Positions 28,027 to 44,844 of a stretch of 64,000 nt of DNA are shown here, piece after piece. Made by a program: the position numbers and the translations under genes. The DNA is from Helicobacteraceae bacterium (GTDB taxonomy: Bacteria; Campylobacterota; Campylobacteria; Campylobacterales; SZUA-545), in contig JAIRNH010000066.1 of NCBI GenBank assembly GCA_031258155.1, positions 1 through 64,000 of the forward strand, in the 5' to 3' direction. Position 1 is the stretch's first letter; each line of letters opens with the position of its first letter. The notes under the pieces are model-generated. The model was not told the origin of the DNA and ran no database searches. It was given only the letters and a program-made list of their open reading frames with translations.

Positions 28027-29142
28027 CTAAAACAACGCTAAATATTTAGCGAAATAATATTTTCGTTTGCCGCCGGCGTTCAATTGATTAATAACGCCAA
28101 GTTTTACCAAATCGTTAAGCAGTTTATGCGCGGTTACTCTAGATTTTCCTATAATCTGCGTAATCGCGTTTGCATCGACGATCGGTTGCGAATACAACGT
28201 ATCCGTAACTTTCTTGGCGTCTGACATTCTTTTGCCAAAATTCTTAAACAGTTCGTCAATCTCGTTTTTTAATCGCAATATGTCGTCAAAGGTTTTTATG
28301 CCTTTTTCCGCCGTTTCTATCACTCCGGTCAAGAAAAAACTAAACCATTGAGCTATATCGCCTCGAGTCCGAACGCTCATCAAATTATCGTAATACAAAT
28401 CCCTATGCTTTTCAAAGAAATCCGAAAGGTATAAAATAGGACGTTTCAGATCGCCTTTGTCAATAAGATAAAGCGTAATCATCAAGCGACCTACTCTGCC
28501 GTTCCCGTCCAAAAAAGGGTGGATTGTTTCAAATTGATAGTGTATCAGCGCTATTTTCAACAAATTGGGCAAATTAAGCGAATCATTGTTCGCGAATTTC
28601 TCCAAATCGCTCATTAGAGAGCCTATCTCCGCATGAGGAGGCGGCACAAACCTAGCGTCGTTAATCGTCGCGCCTCCGATCCAATTTTGACTAACGCGAT
28701 ACTCGCCGGGAGACTTATGTTTGCCTCGAACGCCTTGCAACAACGTTTTATGCGTCTTCTTAATCAACCTGCTTGAAAACGGCAGGCGTTCTAGCGACAA
28801 TACCGACTCGTTCATAGCGGCGATATAGTTTTGAACCTCGTCCCAGTCCTCCCGCTTTTGCGGATCAATATCCTCTTTGGCGACAAACGCGTCCTCTATG
28901 GAGGTTTGAGTCCCTTCTATGCGGGAAGATTGAGTGGCTTCCTTGACTATATGCATACGAATATATAGCTCGATATCTACATAATTTGAATACATATCAA
29001 GTTTTCCAAGCAGACGATCGGCTCGACTTAGTAAATTGACGATACGCATATCATTGATCGTCCATTCTCGATTGACGGCGCTTGGAATAAACGCTTTGTA
29101 ATAGCCCTGCTTAACGTAACCGCCCGGTTGAAAGTTTTGCAT
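28027..29142 (-). CDS. Fic-family protein (AMP-transferase type) with C-terminal winged helix
   Basis: The 371 residues have the Fic catalytic motif HPFLDGNGRVGR at 208-219, with His, the metal-binding Asp and two phosphate-binding Arg intact. An inhibitory helix motif S-x-x-x-E-G is at S72-E76-G77 (SSRIEG), in the N-terminal part: a class II Fic that should be held inactive until Glu is displaced. Residues about 300-371 look like a winged-helix DNA-binding domain (ITQIIGKSRVTAHKLLNDLV). Such proteins transfer AMP to target proteins; the target is unknown. GGAGG precedes the ATG. Two tandem palindromes lie just upstream, so autoregulation is likely. Confidence 0.92.
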   Translation of the reverse strand: MQNFQPGGYVKQGYYKAFIPSAVNREWTINDMRIVNLLSRADRLLGKLDMYSNYVDIELYIRMHIVKEATQSSRIEGTQTSIEDAFVAKEDIDPQKREDWDEVQNYIAAMNESVLSLERLPFSSRLIKKTHKTLLQGVRGKHKSPGEYRVSQNWIGGATINDARFVPPPHAEIGSLMSDLEKFANNDSLNLPNLLKIALIHYQFETIHPFLDGNGRVGRLMITLYLIDKGDLKRPILYLSDFFEKHRDLYYDNLMSVRTRGDIAQWFSFFLTGVIETAEKGIKTFDDILRLKNEIDELFKNFGKRMSDAKKVTDTLYSQPIVDANAITQIIGKSRVTAHKLLNDLVKLGVINQLNAGGKRKYYFAKYLALF

Positions 29143-29168
29143 AGTCTGTTTGCCTCCAAGAATAACGC

Positions 29169-29195
29169 GTTAAGTTTAGCGGGTCTAAACTTAAC
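29169..29195. promoter_or_regulatory. Palindromic operator candidate 1 upstream of fic
   Basis: GTTAAGTTTAG (29169-29179), a 5-base spacer, CTAAACTTAAC (29185-29195): 11-base perfect arms. It starts 27 bases upstream of the fic ATG. Its sequence recurs in the second palindrome 41 bases away, which argues for a bound dimer rather than an RNA hairpin. Confidence 0.7.
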
Positions 29196-29209
29196 AAACC
29201 TGTCATATA

Positions 29210-29236
29210 GTTAAGTTTAGAGGCTCCAAACTTAAC
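29210..29236. promoter_or_regulatory. Palindromic operator candidate 2 upstream of fic
   Basis: GTTAAGTTTAG (29210-29220), 5-base spacer, CCAAACTTAAC (29226-29236); 10 of 11 arm positions pair. The left arm is identical to that of palindrome 1. Centres are 41 bases apart, close to four helical turns, so two dimers would lie on the same face. CTATATG between them could be a -10 element. Confidence 0.7.
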
Positions 29237-29305
29237 AGATTGCGACATAAAAAGACTAAAATTGTTGTAGCGCAAATGAGCGGCGCGGTTTTTGACGTGG
29301 CGCGA

Positions 29306-30298
29306 TCAGTCGCGATCGCCCTTTGCCCGCGCGTTTTTATAATCCAGAACAAATTGGTTGATTTGCGCGAGTATCTGATTGTTGCGCGCCTCTTTCGCGT
29401 TATTTGACTTGCGCCCAATCGTTTCGTTTAGCTCTTCATCGCTTGGATAATCGTCGTTAATCTTTCTTAGAACCATCAAAGATTGTCTGTGTTGCCCCAA
29501 CTCGATTGATTCGTCAAAAGGCGAGCCGTCGTATATATCAAAAATCTCTTCGCAACGCCAGCCCTTTAAGAGTAGCGGCAGTCTGATTTTGCCGTAGATT
29601 CTATGCAAATTCCAGCAGAGCAAGTCTTTGCCCAGCGGAACGCCCAGAAACAGAATCCCGCCCTCTTTAAGCGAGTTATGCGCCGCCTTCATAGCTTTGA
29701 GATCGCCTATTGGATCGATCGGATCGCCGTAACGTCCCAGCCCGTCATGCTCGAACGAAGAGTAAGAGATGGCAAAATCGGTTTTCAAGTCTTTCTTGTT
29801 TAGCTCCTCATGGGTTAAAACCTCTATTTGCGGATGATCGCAGATAGGTTTATTGTAATCTACGACATAAACTTTGCGAGCGTTGTTGTAGATGGACAAC
29901 GCCTCGCAGTTGCAACCTGCTAAACCCCAAACAAGAACCGTTTTATCGCTAAAGGTATATCTTTCAAACGCGGCGTAAAAGGCGTTTATCTCTGCGCCGT
30001 AATACCTAAACGATCGATTTTTAATCTGTTTGAATACCTTTTTATATTCTTTAGCGCTATTATGAACGGCGCCGTCGCCATTTACTTCGGCGCAATAACT
30101 ATACGCTACCTTTATAGCGTTGTCGAGGGTAAAATCAGGAATAAGATTTTGCGGTATAGTATTGGGAGGTAGGGGGAGAGGCGGGGCGAACGACAATAAT
30201 TGCGGCTCTACAAGCGATCTGTCCAGCGCCCATATCAACTTTTTTATGCCTTTGCGGATAAAGCCAATTTTGGCCAGTCGCCTCGCTAATTTTTTCAT
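29306..30298 (-). CDS. DUF268 family protein, methyltransferase-like
   Basis: The 330 residues carry the DUF268 core: SFEHDGLGRYGDPIDPIGDL at about 182-201, ALKEGG-type segment LKEGGILFLGVPLGKD, then NLHRIYGKIRLPLLLKGW. VLVWGLAGCNCEALSIY resembles the SAM-binding Gly-rich loop of class I methyltransferases. DUF268 members are often found in polysaccharide and glycan clusters; here there is no such neighbour. The ATG at 30298 follows a TTG by one codon. AAAGG lies about 10 bases upstream. Activity is not established. Confidence 0.82.
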   Translation of the reverse strand: MKKLARRLAKIGFIRKGIKKLIWALDRSLVEPQLLSFAPPLPLPPNTIPQNLIPDFTLDNAIKVAYSYCAEVNGDGAVHNSAKEYKKVFKQIKNRSFRYYGAEINAFYAAFERYTFSDKTVLVWGLAGCNCEALSIYNNARKVYVVDYNKPICDHPQIEVLTHEELNKKDLKTDFAISYSSFEHDGLGRYGDPIDPIGDLKAMKAAHNSLKEGGILFLGVPLGKDLLCWNLHRIYGKIRLPLLLKGWRCEEIFDIYDGSPFDESIELGQHRQSLMVLRKINDDYPSDEELNETIGRKSNNAKEARNNQILAQINQFVLDYKNARAKGDRD

Positions 30299-30519
30299 CA
30301 AACAAGCCTTTACGCGGTTTTTAACGCCGCCATTGTAACCGCAACGCCTTTATTTAGATTTTGGTTTTGGCGCGGGCGGCGGATTATCTTATCTTGCGCG
30401 GCGCCAAGCGGGGTTAAAGCGCGGCTAACGAGATTGGCGGGTAATTTGACGCTATAAAGCGTTTTTGGCGCCAAATCGCGCAAGAAAGAAAGCTTGATAT
30501 TTGACAAACTAATCGAGAC

Positions 30520-30537
30520 GGGGCGAAAAATCGCCCC
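30520..30537. terminator. Terminator-like hairpin, spacer before tRNA cluster
   Basis: GGGGCGA, loop AAAA, TCGCCCC: a perfect 7-base GC-rich stem. On the + strand five A follow; there is no T run on either strand. It may stop readthrough towards the tRNA genes. Confidence 0.4.
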
Positions 30538-30618
30538 AAAAATGCGGCGTAAAGTAAATTTTGCGGCTTTTTGGCGCGTTTTTGCAGGTCGTTTAATGGC
30601 AGATTAAGGATTGCAAGA

Positions 30619-30624
30619 TAGAAT
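30619..30624 (+). promoter_or_regulatory. -10 element for the tRNA-tuf operon
   Basis: TAGAAT followed by TGCACGC, 19 bases upstream of tRNA-Thr. The same TAGAATTGC follows in the S10 operon promoter, including a GC-rich discriminator. No clear -35 hexamer is seen, which is common in this phylum. Confidence 0.4.
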
Positions 30625-30642
30625 TGCACGCTCAAACTTCGG

Positions 30643-30718
30643 GCTGGTTTAGCTCAGTTGGTAGAGCAGCTGCCTTGTAAGCAGCAGGTCGGGGGTTCAA
30701 GTCCCTTAACCAGCTCCA
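30643..30718 (+). tRNA. tRNA-Thr (anticodon TGT)
   Basis: Acceptor GCTGGTT/AACCAGC, D arm AGCTC..GAGC, anticodon loop CTTGTAA with TGT (reads ACA), T arm GGGGGTTCAAGTCCC, discriminator T, encoded CCA. First of the Thr-Tyr-Gly-Thr set that precedes tuf in many Proteobacteria. Confidence 0.96.
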
Positions 30719-30841
30719 GTTTAGTTGTTTGGCTTAAAACGAGAAACAGCGTTTTACCGCGCTGGATTTGCGTTAGGCGTTACAAAGGCGCGTAGCGACG
30801 CGCAGGTTTAGGATTACGAAGCGGTTAGCCGCAAGTAAGCC

Positions 30842-30926
30842 GGTGAGATTCCCGAGCGGTCAAAGGGGACAGACTGTAAATCTGTTGGCTCTGCCTTCGA
30901 AGGTTCGAATCCTTCTCTCACCACCA
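30842..30926 (+). tRNA. tRNA-Tyr (anticodon GTA)
   Basis: Class II tRNA of 85 bases with a long variable arm (GGCTCTGCCTTCGA). Acceptor GGTGAGA/TCTCACC, anticodon loop CTGTAAA with GTA, T arm AGGTTCGAATCCT, CCA encoded. Confidence 0.97.
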
Positions 30927-30995
30927 CAAAACGCCTATCTTGTTAGCTTAGGATTTTAGGTTTTAGTAAAATTAGCCTAGAATACGAGCTTAAAC

Positions 30996-31072
30996 GCGGG
31001 AGTAGCTCAGTTGGCTAGAGCATTAGCCTTCCAAGCTGAGGGTCGCGGGTTCGAGTCCCGTCTCCCGCTCCA
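30996..31072 (+). tRNA. tRNA-Gly (anticodon TCC)
   Basis: Acceptor GCGGGAG/CTCCCGC, anticodon stem TTAGC/GCTGA with loop CTTCCAA (anticodon TCC, reads GGA), T arm GCGGGTTCGAGTCCCGT, CCA encoded. Confidence 0.97.
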
Positions 31073-31221
31073 AGACGCAGTCCGGATTGATCGGGAGCTG
31101 GCATAGCCCGCCTTTCCCCCGATTTGCGCCGTTTCCAAATTAAGCCTGACTTTGAAGGTTGGTTTTAGCCGAGCTTGCCAAAAGGGGAAGCAAAACAAAG
31201 CCTAAAAAGAGCAAGCAAGGC

Positions 31222-31296
31222 GCCCATATAGCTCAGAGGCAGAGCGCTTCCTTGGTAAGGAAGAGGTCGGAAGTTCAATTCTTCTTATGGGCTCCA
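31222..31296 (+). tRNA. tRNA-Thr (anticodon GGT)
   Basis: Acceptor GCCCATA/TATGGGC, anticodon stem CTTCC/GGAAG with loop TTGGTAA (anticodon GGT, reads ACC/ACT), T arm GGAAGTTCAATTCTT, CCA encoded. 44 bases upstream of tuf. Confidence 0.97.
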
Positions 31297-31340
31297 TTTG
31301 ACGAGCTAAACGAAAGAAAACAAAACGAAAGGATACAAAA

Positions 31341-32549
31341 ATGGCAAAAGAGAAGTTTGTCCGCAACAAGCCGCACGTTAATATCGGCACGATCGGACAC
31401 GTTGACCACGGCAAGACCACGCTGACGGCGGCGATTACCGTTATTCTGGCGAATAAATACGGCGGCGAAAAGAAAGCCTACGATCAGATTGACAACGCGC
31501 CAGAAGAAAAAGAGCGCGGCATTACAATCGCGACCAGCCACGTCGAGTATGAAACGTCAAAACGACACTACGCGCACGTCGATTGTCCCGGACACGCCGA
31601 CTATGTGAAAAACATGATTACGGGCGCGGCGCAGATGGACGGCGCGATTTTAGTTATCGCGGCGACCGACGGTCCTATGGCGCAAACGCGCGAACATATC
31701 CTGCTAGCTCGTCAAGTAGGCGTTCCATATATCGTCGTGTTCCTCAACAAAGAGGATCAGCTCGACGAAGGCGAAAGAGCGGAAATGCTCGAACTTGTCG
31801 AAATGGAAGTTCGCGAGCTACTAAGCTCCTATGAGTTTCCGGGCGACGACACGCCTATTATCGCGGGATCGGCGAAACTCGCGCTCGATGCGGGCATGGA
31901 CAATAAAGAGAACGAATGGACGGCGAAGATCTTTGATCTGATGGATAAGATCGACGAATACATTCCGACTCCCAAACGCGACACCGACAAACCTTACCTG
32001 ATGCCAATCGAAGACGTTTTCTCTATCTCCGGACGCGGCACGGTCGTAACGGGCAGAATCGATCGCGGCGTGGTAAAAGTAGGCGAGGAAGTCGAAATTA
32101 TCGGTCTGCGCGAAACCCGCAAAACCGTCGTTACCGGCGTCGAGATGTTCCACAAAGAGATGGAGCAGGGCGAAGCGGGCGATAACTGCGGCATTCTTTT
32201 GCGCGGCACGAAAAAAGAGGAGGTCGAGCGCGGTATGGTTCTAGCTAAGCCCGGCACGATCAACCCGCACACCGAATTCGAGGCTGAAATCTACGTGCTG
32301 TCTAAAGAGGAGGGCGGTCGCCATACTCCGTTCTTTGCCGGTTACCGCCCGCAGTTTTATATCCGCACGACGGACGTAACGGGCGCGGTTTCTCTGCCCG
32401 CAGGCGTCGAGATGGTTATGCCGGGCGATAACGTAAAGGTCTCTTGCTCTCTGATCGCTCCGATCGCTATCGAGGAAGGCACTCGCTTCGCTATTCGCGA
32501 AGGCGGCAGAACCGTCGGCGCGGGCGTAGTAACTAAGATCAACAAGTAA
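31341..32549 (+). CDS. tuf: Elongation factor Tu
   Basis: EF-Tu brings aminoacyl-tRNA to the ribosome. The 402 residues have G1 GHVDHGKTT, effector region [23 protein letters not shown] (G3), [11 protein letters not shown] (G4) and domains 2 and 3 ending GVVTKINK. Downstream of the tRNA cluster, as in the tufB operon. AAAGGATACAAAA is a good ribosome site. Only one tuf is in the window. Confidence 0.98.
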   Translation: MAKEKFVRNKPHVNIGTIGHVDHGKTTLTAAITVILANKYGGEKKAYDQIDNAPEEKERGITIATSHVEYETSKRHYAHVDCPGHADYVKNMITGAAQMDGAILVIAATDGPMAQTREHILLARQVGVPYIVVFLNKEDQLDEGERAEMLELVEMEVRELLSSYEFPGDDTPIIAGSAKLALDAGMDNKENEWTAKIFDLMDKIDEYIPTPKRDTDKPYLMPIEDVFSISGRGTVVTGRIDRGVVKVGEEVEIIGLRETRKTVVTGVEMFHKEMEQGEAGDNCGILLRGTKKEEVERGMVLAKPGTINPHTEFEAEIYVLSKEEGGRHTPFFAGYRPQFYIRTTDVTGAVSLPAGVEMVMPGDNVKVSCSLIAPIAIEEGTRFAIREGGRTVGAGVVTKINK

Positions 32550-32558
32550 GGTTCGGTT

Positions 32559-32711
32559 ATGCGCGATAAGATCGGGCTAAAGTGCGCGGAGTGCGGCGAT
32601 ATTAACTACACTACCACCAAAAACAAGAAAGCTCACCCCGACAAGGTAGAGTATAAAAAGTATTGCCCGCGTCTGAAAAAGCACACGGCGCATAAAGAGA
32701 CGAAGATATAG
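32559..32711 (+). CDS. rpmG: 50S ribosomal protein L33
   Basis: The 50 residues read [20 protein letters not shown], then [19 protein letters not shown]. The first CxxC (CAEC) is intact; the second pair has one Cys only, as in other epsilon sequences. It follows tuf by 9 bases and precedes tRNA-Trp, secE and nusG, the usual Campylobacter order. Confidence 0.95.
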   Translation: MRDKIGLKCAECGDINYTTTKNKKAHPDKVEYKKYCPRLKKHTAHKETKI

Positions 32712-32720
32712 CGCTTTAGA

Positions 32721-32750
32721 GCCGTTCTCGTTTTCGCGAATGAGAACGGC
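32721..32750 (+). terminator. Hairpin after rpmG
   Basis: GCCGTTCTC (32721-32729) and GAGAACGGC (32742-32750) form a 9-base perfect stem with a 12-base loop. GAAAAG follows instead of a T run, so it may be a weak terminator or an RNA processing/stability site between tuf-rpmG and the tRNA-Trp-secE part. Confidence 0.5.
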
Positions 32751-32843
32751 GAAAAGCAACCTTCGTTAGAGCTTTGACGGGTCAAGCGCGTTTAAGCGGC
32801 GAATGGCGTTTAAACAAACGCGCTTGGCGCAAAAGAGCAAGCT

Positions 32844-32919
32844 AGGGTAGTAGCTCCAACGGTAGAGCGGCTGATTCCAAATCAGTAGGTTGTGGGTTCG
32901 AATCCTACCTACCCTGCCA
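32844..32919 (+). tRNA. tRNA-Trp (anticodon CCA)
   Basis: Acceptor AGGGTAG/CTACCCT, D arm AGCTC, anticodon stem CTGAT/ATCAG with loop TCCAA region (anticodon CCA), T arm GTGGGTTCGAATCCTAC, discriminator G, CCA encoded. Immediately upstream of secE as in many Proteobacteria. Confidence 0.97.
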
Positions 32920-32941
32920 TTAGGCGGATATGAGGATGTAA

Positions 32942-33130
32942 ATGGGAAAACTAATTAGTTATATCAGGCTCTCTCGCGCCGAGTTGAGCAAGGTTATATT
33001 CCCCTTGTCTATGCAGGTTAAGAGCGCGTTCATAGCCGTGTTTGCGGTGGTAACAGTGATCACGCTCTTTTTGGCGTTAGTCGATCTGTTGATGGGTTTC
33101 GGCGTTTCGTCGATCATAAGCGAAGGATAA
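32942..33130 (+). CDS. secE: Preprotein translocase subunit SecE
   Basis: The 62 residues are the short, single-TM form of SecE: an amphipathic start (LISYIRLSRAELSKVIFPL) and one TM helix (about 28-52). It clamps SecY (encoded at 13879). GAGG is upstream of the ATG. nusG follows after three bases. Confidence 0.95.
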   Translation: MGKLISYIRLSRAELSKVIFPLSMQVKSAFIAVFAVVTVITLFLALVDLLMGFGVSSIISEG

Positions 33131-33133
33131 ATC

Positions 33134-33667
33134 GTGTCGCAAAAATGGTACGCGATCCAAACCTACTATGGAAGCGAGCAGAGCGTAAAACGATCTATCG
33201 AGCGTCTGCGCGACGAACTCTCCATTTCCGATCGTATTTTCGAGATCGTCGTCCCAACCGAGGACGTTATTGAAATCAATAAAAGCGGCAAACCTAAAAC
33301 GACCGAGAGGTGCCTATATCCCGGATACGTTTTCGCGCAACTAGAGTTAGATAACGATCTGTGGCATCGCATTCAGTCGCTTCCAAAGGTTTCGCGGTTT
33401 ATAGGCGAGGAGAAGAAAGCCGCTCCGCTTCAAGAGAAGGACATTCAGCAGATTCTGGAAAAGGCGCGCAACAAAGGTCCGGCGAAACACAAGATATTCT
33501 TCGATACCGCCGAGCAGGTGAGGATTATCGACGGTCCGTTCGCCAATTTTACCGGCGTCGTCGAAGAGTATGAAGCCTCGTCGGGCAAGTTGCGTCTTAA
33601 CGTGTCGATCTTCGGTCGTTCAACGCCCGTCGAGATTGAATACGCAAAAGTCGAGAAGATGATTTAA
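33134..33667 (+). CDS. nusG: Transcription termination/antitermination protein NusG
   Basis: NusG rides on RNA polymerase and couples it to the ribosome or Rho. The 177 residues start with GTG ([20 protein letters not shown]), contain the NGN domain ([18 protein letters not shown]) and a KOW domain ([18 protein letters not shown]). The family length is normal. 23 bases separate it from rplK. Confidence 0.97.
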   Translation: MSQKWYAIQTYYGSEQSVKRSIERLRDELSISDRIFEIVVPTEDVIEINKSGKPKTTERCLYPGYVFAQLELDNDLWHRIQSLPKVSRFIGEEKKAAPLQEKDIQQILEKARNKGPAKHKIFFDTAEQVRIIDGPFANFTGVVEEYEASSGKLRLNVSIFGRSTPVEIEYAKVEKMI

Positions 33668-33690
33668 GAAAGGCAAGAAAGGATATTAAA

Positions 33691-34116
33691 ATGGCTAAAA
33701 AAGTCATAGGGCAGATCAAGCTGGTTATTCCGGCTACTCAAGCAAAACCCTCCCCTCCGGTGGGTCCGGCGCTTGGTCAAAGGGGCGTTAATATAATGGC
33801 GTTTTGCAAAGAGTTCAACGAAAAAACCAAAGATATGGCGGGTTGGAATCTGCCTGTCGTGATCACGGTTTACGAGGATAAGAGCTTTTCGTTTATTACC
33901 AAGCAACCGCCGGTTACCGATCTGATCAAAAAAGCCGCCGGTATTGAAAAAGGCGCGGCAAACCCGCTTAAAAACGTCGCGGGCAAGATCAGTAAAGCGC
34001 AGATTCAAGCGATTATTAAACAGAAGATTGTCGATATGAACGCGATCGACGAGGCGGCGGCGTTCAAAACTATCGCAGGCTCCGCTCGCAGTATGGGCGT
34101 TCAGATAACGGATTAG
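33691..34116 (+). CDS. rplK: 50S ribosomal protein L11
   Basis: L11 forms the GTPase-associated centre and senses uncharged tRNA for RelA. The 141 residues include [36 protein letters not shown] and the C-terminal [22 protein letters not shown] precedes the ATG. Confidence 0.98.
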   Translation: MAKKVIGQIKLVIPATQAKPSPPVGPALGQRGVNIMAFCKEFNEKTKDMAGWNLPVVITVYEDKSFSFITKQPPVTDLIKKAAGIEKGAANPLKNVAGKISKAQIQAIIKQKIVDMNAIDEAAAFKTIAGSARSMGVQITD

Positions 34117-34128
34117 GAGTTAAAACAT

Positions 34129-34833
34129 ATGCCCAAAGTAGCTAAACGCATACAAAAACTTAACGACGCGCTGGAAAAAGGCGCGATCTATACGCTAGAC
34201 AAAGCCTCGCAAAAGATCGGCGAGCTAAAAAGCGCGAAGTTTGACGAAACGGTGGAGCTTGCCGTTTGGCTTAACGTCGATCCGCGCCACGCCGATCAGA
34301 TGATCAGAGGCGCGGTCGTTTTGCCGCACGGCACGGGAAAAACGGTGCGCGTGGCGGTTTTCGCCAAAGGCGATAAAGCTAAAGAGGCGCAAGAAGCCGG
34401 AGCCGACATTGTGGGCGAAAACGATCTTGTCGAAGATGTGACCAAAGGCGTCGTCAATTTCGACGTCGTGATCGCCACGCCGGATATGATGGGCGTAGTA
34501 GGCAAGATCGGGCGTATTTTGGGTCCAAAAGGGCTTATGCCAAACCCGAAAACCGGCACGGTTACGCAAGATGTGAAAACGGCGGTCAAGAACGCTAAAG
34601 GCGGTCAAATTAGTTTTAAGGTCGATAAAAAAGGCAACATCCACGCCGGCATTGGCAAGGCGAGTTTTTCTAGCGATAAGATCAAAGAAAACGCCGAAAC
34701 GCTAATGCGGGCGCTAAATAGAATGAAGCCCGCGAGCGCGAAGGGTAGATATGTGAAAAAGGCGGTTATGAGCCTCACTATGTCGCCCTCTATTTTATTG
34801 GACGTAAACGAGTTAACGGAACTGCGCGGCTAG
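34129..34833 (+). CDS. rplA: 50S ribosomal protein L1
   Basis: L1 forms the stalk that escorts tRNA out of the E site; in E. coli it represses the rplKA mRNA. The 234 residues include [38 protein letters not shown] and [20 protein letters not shown]. Confidence 0.98.
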   Translation: MPKVAKRIQKLNDALEKGAIYTLDKASQKIGELKSAKFDETVELAVWLNVDPRHADQMIRGAVVLPHGTGKTVRVAVFAKGDKAKEAQEAGADIVGENDLVEDVTKGVVNFDVVIATPDMMGVVGKIGRILGPKGLMPNPKTGTVTQDVKTAVKNAKGGQISFKVDKKGNIHAGIGKASFSSDKIKENAETLMRALNRMKPASAKGRYVKKAVMSLTMSPSILLDVNELTELRG

Positions 34834-34927
34834 AACGCTCGGTTTTGATTTCTGTAGGCTAAAGACAGCGGGCGTTTAGGCGACTAAACTTAATCCAGCC
34901 CGCCGAAGTTTGTCGGAAAGGAGTTAA
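34834..34927 (+). promoter_or_regulatory. Leader of the rplJ-rplL mRNA
   Basis: 94 bases between rplA and rplJ. In many bacteria this segment folds into the L10 leader, which L10-L12 binds to repress translation. Here AGCGGGCG and CAGCCCGCC give a GC-rich pairing around GTTTAGGCGACTAAAC, and AAAGGAG follows before the rplJ ATG. No consensus match could be tested. Confidence 0.35.
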
Positions 34928-35407
34928 ATGACAAAAACAGAAAAAGCGGAAATCATCGATTCTTTGACGGAGGGATTCAAAAACAGCGACGCCATTTTGG
35001 TCGCCGATTTTAAGGGTCTTACCGTCGCGGAGTTCGAGGATCTCAGAAATCATGCGCGAAAGATCGGGGCGTTTACGCGCGTGTCCAAAAACACGCTCGC
35101 CGCGATCGCGCTGAAAAACGCCGGTAAAGAGGGTTTGACTCTTAAAGACGGCAACGTCTTTATTTGGGGAAACGACGGATTAAACCTAATCAAAACGATT
35201 AGCAAATTCGCCGAAAACTCCAAAGAGAAGTTTGTCGTTAAACAGGGTCATATTGATAACAAAGTCGTTGACGCGAGTTATATTGAAGCGCTTGCTAAAC
35301 TGCCCTCTAAAGAGCGGCTTATCGGCATGTTGCTGTCGGTGTGGAGCGCGCCGCTACGCGGTTTTGTTACGGGTCTTGACAATCTGTCTAAAAAACTCGC
35401 CGCCTAA
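34928..35407 (+). CDS. rplJ: 50S ribosomal protein L10
   Basis: L10 is the base of the L7/L12 stalk. The 159 residues include TEGFKNSDAILVADFKGLTV, RVSKNTLAAIALKNA and a C-terminal helix (PLRGFVTGLDNLSKKLAA) that binds L12 dimers. GGAAAGGAGTTAA is the ribosome site. Confidence 0.97.
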   Translation: MTKTEKAEIIDSLTEGFKNSDAILVADFKGLTVAEFEDLRNHARKIGAFTRVSKNTLAAIALKNAGKEGLTLKDGNVFIWGNDGLNLIKTISKFAENSKEKFVVKQGHIDNKVVDASYIEALAKLPSKERLIGMLLSVWSAPLRGFVTGLDNLSKKLAA

Positions 35408-35445
35408 AACGCGGCGTTAGCTAAATTAAAACGAAAAGGAAAGAA

Positions 35446-35823
35446 ATGGCGATCACAAAAGAAGAGCTGCTTGAGTATATCGGCAAATTAACCGTAATCG
35501 AGCTTAACGATCTCGTTAAGGCTTTTGAAGAGAAGTTTGGCGTAAGCGCCGCTCCGACCGTAGTCGCGGGCGCGGCAAGCGTCGCCGCGGACGCTCCGGC
35601 GGCGGAAGAGAAGAGCGAATTTACCGTTCATCTTAAATCCGCCGGCGAGAAAAAACTCAACGTTATCAAAGTCGTTCGAGAATTGACGGCTATAGGGCTT
35701 AAAGAGGCGAAAGACCTCGTGGAAAGCGCTCCGGCGGTAGTCAAAGAGCACGTATCCAAAGCCGACGCCGAAGAGTGGAAAAAGAAACTTGAGGAAGCCG
35801 GCGCGCAGGTTGAGCTTAAATAA
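35446..35823 (+). CDS. rplL: 50S ribosomal protein L7/L12
   Basis: The 125 residues have the N-terminal dimer domain ([20 protein letters not shown]), an Ala-rich hinge and the C-terminal domain ([40 protein letters not shown]). It recruits translation factors. A T-run terminator follows 20 bases downstream. Confidence 0.98.
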   Translation: MAITKEELLEYIGKLTVIELNDLVKAFEEKFGVSAAPTVVAGAASVAADAPAAEEKSEFTVHLKSAGEKKLNVIKVVRELTAIGLKEAKDLVESAPAVVKEHVSKADAEEWKKKLEEAGAQVELK

Positions 35824-35843
35824 CCTTAGCCGTCGCGTATTTT

Positions 35844-35871
35844 AGGCGATCTGTTTTATGATCGCCTTTTT
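35844..35871 (+). terminator. Rho-independent terminator or attenuator after rplL
   Basis: AGGCGATC, loop TGTTTTAT, GATCGCCT, followed by TTTTT: an 8-base stem with a T run. It would end most rplKAJL transcripts and let a fraction, or a separate promoter, supply rpoBC. Confidence 0.8.
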
Positions 35872-35884
35872 GTTTCAACGCTTC

Positions 35885-35939
35885 GACTCTCTCGTTTTGC
35901 GTAGGTTGCCAAAAAGCGAGCTTTTTTGGCGGGAGAGTC
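35885..35939 (+). ncRNA. Two-tier leader hairpin upstream of rpoB
   Basis: Outer arms GACTCTC (35885-35891) and GAGAGTC (35933-35939) enclose inner arms GCCAAAAAGC (35908-35917) and GCTTTTTTGGC (35920-35930, one extra T). The structure lies about 140 bases upstream of the rpoB start and after the terminator. It could be a processing site (RNase III-like) or a second attenuator. Confidence 0.45.
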
Positions 35940-36027
35940 TTAACCTCGCGCGTATCGATTGTGCGCGCTCGAATCATAAACTTGAGCCTTAGAACGTCTA
36001 AACGGACGATCACGCCGTCTTTCTTGA

Positions 36028-44734
<8,707 letters not shown>

Positions 44735-44740
44735 CTAGCG

Positions 44741-44772
44741 GAAATCAAATCGGTTAACGCCGATTTGATTTC
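44741..44772 (+). terminator. Hairpin after rpoC
   Basis: GAAATCAAATCGG, loop TTAACG, CCGATTTGATTTC: a perfect 13-base stem beginning 6 bases after the rpoC stop. The downstream GCTTTCTC holds only a weak T stretch. It is likely the 3' end of the rpoBC mRNA. Confidence 0.65.
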
Positions 44773-44844
44773 GCTTTCTCGATTAACCGCCCTGCCCTTT
44801 TCGCGATCGCGAGCTTTTAAACGACAAACGCGTAGAGATCAAAA

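Larger units (their letters stand above)
30299..30642. other. Gene-free spacer before the tRNA cluster
   Basis: 344 bases between the DUF268 gene and tRNA-Thr. It contains the hairpin at 30520-30537 and a -10-like TAGAAT at 30619-30624, about 19 bases before the first tRNA. Short - strand frames (up to 73 codons) show no family resemblance or ribosome site and are not called. Confidence 0.5.

Noticed and set aside
30310-30635. Short - strand frames before the tRNA cluster
   Set aside because: Two overlapping frames of 65 and 73 codons without ribosome site or known motif.
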